A stretch of 64,000 bases of DNA, taken from contig NZ_CANLMP010000001.1 of the NCBI RefSeq assembly GCF_947492405.1, positions 868,001 through 932,000 of the forward strand, in the 5' to 3' direction. Below are positions 62,196 through 64,000 of this stretch, piece by piece; position 1 is the stretch's first letter, and every line of letters begins with the position of its first letter. Made by a program: the position numbers and the translations under genes. The notes below the pieces were generated by a model. The model had not been told where the DNA came from, ran no database searches, and saw only the letters and a program-made list of their open reading frames with translations. The stretch is from an uncultured Aquimarina sp. (GTDB lineage Bacteria > Bacteroidota > Bacteroidia > Flavobacteriales > Flavobacteriaceae).

Positions 62196-63425
62196 ATGAT
62201 TTATTATATCATCGGAATTTTACTCCTCTTCGTGATTATTTATTTAAGTTATCGATGTTTAACATTGAGCAACCAACTCAATAATAAGAACAATGAGTTA
62301 AATTCTTTACTTGATTCTACAGAAAAGAAAGTTCAAATCAATCAAGAATTTATTTCATCTCTTAACCAAGAATTAAGAACACCATTGTACGGAATTATGG
62401 GTTTAACGAATATTCTAGTTAATGAGCACCCGGAATTGGAAAGCAATAAAAATCTTAAATCATTAAAATTTTCAGGAGATTACTTATTAACTCTTATTAA
62501 TAACGTACTTCAGATTAATGTTTTAGATTCTGAAGAAATTGTGCCTACAAAGAAACCTTTTAATCTAAAAGAATTGACTCAAAATATCATAAATTCTTTT
62601 AGTTATGCTATAGAAAATAGTGATAATTCATTAGATCTAGAGTTTGATCCCGATCTACCCGAAACACTAAATGGCAATCCTGGGATTCTTTCTCAAATAT
62701 TAATGAATCTCATTAGTAATGCTCTTAGATTTACTAGAAATGGAAATGTTCTTTTCTCGGTTCAGCTTATCAATAAAAAGGGGAATTTGAATCATATTTC
62801 GTTTAAGGTAACTCATGATGGTAATGAGGTTTCCAAAGAAGATGAAAAATCTATATATCAAGAGTTTATAGGTATAGAAAATGTAAAAAAGGCATATCTA
62901 GGAACTAGTGCTAATTCTACTATAGTTAAAAGACTTGCTAAATCTTTAAATGGTGAAATCATACTGCAAAACAATTCTCACTCTGGGTCCGAATATGCTT
63001 TTGTTATAGATATGGAAACTATCAATCCTAACGATGAAGCTAGTCAAACAATAGATAGTGGTACTAAGCAAAGAGTACTAATCGTTGATGATAATAAATT
63101 GAATTTGTTAGTTGCGGACAAGATTCTTTCAAAAGAAAATTTTGAATGCACGACTATAGACAACGGTTTCGATGCTATAGAATTAGCAAAAGACAATTCT
63201 TATGATATTATTCTTATGGATATCAATATGCCAAAACTTAATGGCATCGGCACTACAAAAAGAATTAGAGAATTTGATAGTAAAACTCCCGTCATTGCAT
63301 TGACTGCTGTTGATGTAACACAGTTAAACAGGCAGATTATACAAGCAGGATTAAATGACTATATATTAAAGCCTTACGACAAAAATATTTTGTTAGAAAT
63401 GATACAAAAACATGTAAGAAATTAA
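62196..63425 (+). CDS. Degenerate hybrid histidine kinase with intact receiver
   Basis: Protein of 409 residues: a membrane helix (about 3-20), a coiled coil (about 22-45), a HisKA-like part, an ATPase-like part and a receiver. The H-box reads SLNQELRTPLYGIMG, so Gln58 replaces the phosphoacceptor His. The N-box NLISNALRFT is kept, but G1 (DTGIGI in active kinases) reads THDGNEV and G2 (GTGLGL) reads GTSANST. The receiver is complete: D298/D299, D342 in LMDINMPK, T370 and K392. It looks like a pseudokinase whose receiver must be phosphorylated by another protein. Monocistronic. Confidence 0.87.
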   Translation: MIYYIIGILLLFVIIYLSYRCLTLSNQLNNKNNELNSLLDSTEKKVQINQEFISSLNQELRTPLYGIMGLTNILVNEHPELESNKNLKSLKFSGDYLLTLINNVLQINVLDSEEIVPTKKPFNLKELTQNIINSFSYAIENSDNSLDLEFDPDLPETLNGNPGILSQILMNLISNALRFTRNGNVLFSVQLINKKGNLNHISFKVTHDGNEVSKEDEKSIYQEFIGIENVKKAYLGTSANSTIVKRLAKSLNGEIILQNNSHSGSEYAFVIDMETINPNDEASQTIDSGTKQRVLIVDDNKLNLLVADKILSKENFECTTIDNGFDAIELAKDNSYDIILMDINMPKLNGIGTTKRIREFDSKTPVIALTAVDVTQLNRQIIQAGLNDYILKPYDKNILLEMIQKHVRN

Positions 63426-63428
63426 CTA

Positions 63429-64000
63429 TTAATAAATTACAATTTCTTGTCCCACATTAAGAACCGAGTTGTATCTGATTTCGTTTATTTTACATATTTC
63501 CGATACTTCGATATCGTGTTTTCTTGCGATCCCATGTAAAGTATCTCCTCTCTTCACTATATACACACTTTTAGTAGGAGTTTCATTAGAGATTTCTTTA
63601 ATATTCGTTTGAACTACAATTTTACTTTTCTTAGTAGATCGGTGCGATCTTGGGGTCATCCACTTTTTTGTTACAGCAATATCTTTGGATCTAACTTTCG
63701 TCTCTTGATTAAACTCGAAAAGATACTCCGGATGTATACTCTTACCTTTATATCTTACTTCTAAGTGAAGATGACTGCCTCTCGCATTACCAGACACACC
63801 ACCTTTACCTATAATTTGTCCTTTTTCCACGATATCGTTCTCTTTTACCAAATATTTAGAGAGATGTGCATAAACAGTTTCTAAACCATTATCATGACGA
63901 ATTACAACAGTTCTTCCGTGACCTCCGTGACGTCTGGCGTATCGGACTTTTCCACTAAGTAATGTTCTTACATTATCACCAGTTCTAAGATCTATATCAA
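63429..64000 (-). CDS. M23 metallopeptidase with LysM (5' end outside window)
   Basis: The coding frame continues off the right edge; translating the remaining bases on the minus strand gives an M23/LytM core with VVIRHDNGLETVYAHLSKYL, VEKGQIIGKGG and GSHLHLEVRYKG, the HxH site. The TTG at 63851 is therefore internal, not a start. A LysM domain follows at the C-terminus (VYIVKRGDTLHGIARKHDIE, INEIRYNSVLNVGQEIVIY). It should be a secreted peptidoglycan hydrolase or a divisome-linked LytM factor. Convergent with the degenerate hybrid kinase. Confidence 0.9.
   Translation of the reverse strand, partial: DIDLRTGDNVRTLLSGKVRYARRHGGHGRTVVIRHDNGLETVYAHLSKYLVKENDIVEKGQIIGKGGVSGNARGSHLHLEVRYKGKSIHPEYLFEFNQETKVRSKDIAVTKKWMTPRSHRSTKKSKIVVQTNIKEISNETPTKSVYIVKRGDTLHGIARKHDIEVSEICKINEIRYNSVLNVGQEIVIY

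Noticed and set aside
1..64000. Search for tRNA, rRNA, CRISPR repeats and transposases
   Set aside because: I found no cloverleaf, no regular repeat-spacer array and no DDE or tyrosine recombinase motif in the translated frames.

Overview
The window is AT-rich DNA from a member of the Bacteroidota, most likely a marine Flavobacteriaceae. The evidence is the family content: LytS/LytTR sensor-regulator pairs, TonB-dependent receptors with CarboxypepD_reg-like N-termini, DUF5777 beta-barrels, DUF3667, DUF6249 and DUF6660 proteins, YHYH and MORN-variant lipoproteins, a membrane-anchored OmpR-type regulator, and several promoters of the flavobacterial TTG / TAnnTTTG type. I cannot name a genus from the sequence alone. 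I see no tRNA, rRNA, CRISPR array, transposase or integrase. The first and last genes are cut by the window edges.

Layout. 1-7109: two LytS/LytTR systems flank an outer-membrane receptor and an AraC-type membrane regulator. 7326-13011: an ABC-2 exporter (ATPase, a 39-residue membrane peptide, permease) sits between two class-C beta-lactamase-like serine hydrolases. 13074-14609: an ECF sigma factor and its membrane partner, divergent from a DUF6249 gene; both divergent promoters share one layout. 14828-22759: LamG lipoprotein, penicillin-acylase-type Ntn hydrolase, SelO AMPylase, DUF3667 protein and M28 peptidase. 22860-32867: two paralogous OB-fold/YceI/DUF5777 modules point away from a membrane LytTR regulator, with a cytochrome c lipoprotein in one copy; an SCO/MORN/YHYH/EF-hand lipoprotein operon follows. 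33058-34741: a third LytS/LytTR pair. 34846-42235: mixed small and secreted proteins, an aldehyde dehydrogenase with its DUF779 partner, and a metzincin protease. 42895-47482: RlmF, a DEAD/DEAH helicase, an FKBP-YceI fusion and a divergent membrane winged-helix regulator with a likely operator. 47598-50949: a TonB receptor with a His/Cys-rich DUF6660 protein and a secreted methyltransferase-like protein. 51142-52512: a membrane-anchored GH113-like protein. 52515-58021: a tight four-gene operon of caspase, unknown protein, ComEC-like MBL hydrolase and membrane amidohydrolase. 58454-64000: an SRPBCC/ArsR pair with an operator overlapping its promoter, a Dabb protein, a second ECF sigma operon, a secreted unknown, a degenerate hybrid histidine kinase and an M23/LysM peptidase.

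The best candidate for an undescribed system is the caspase operon (58021 down to 52515). It couples a caspase-fold protease with intact His and Cys to an unrecognised protein, an MBL hydrolase and a zinc amidohydrolase with two inserted membrane helices. The layout resembles bacterial conflict or cell-suicide modules, but no function is shown by sequence. The other strong signals are regulatory: the matched pair of ECF promoters at 13440-13536, the ArsR dyads on the 58383-58413 promoter, phased repeats at 46518-46559 and 4095-4156, and a probably leaderless HTH gene at 38166.
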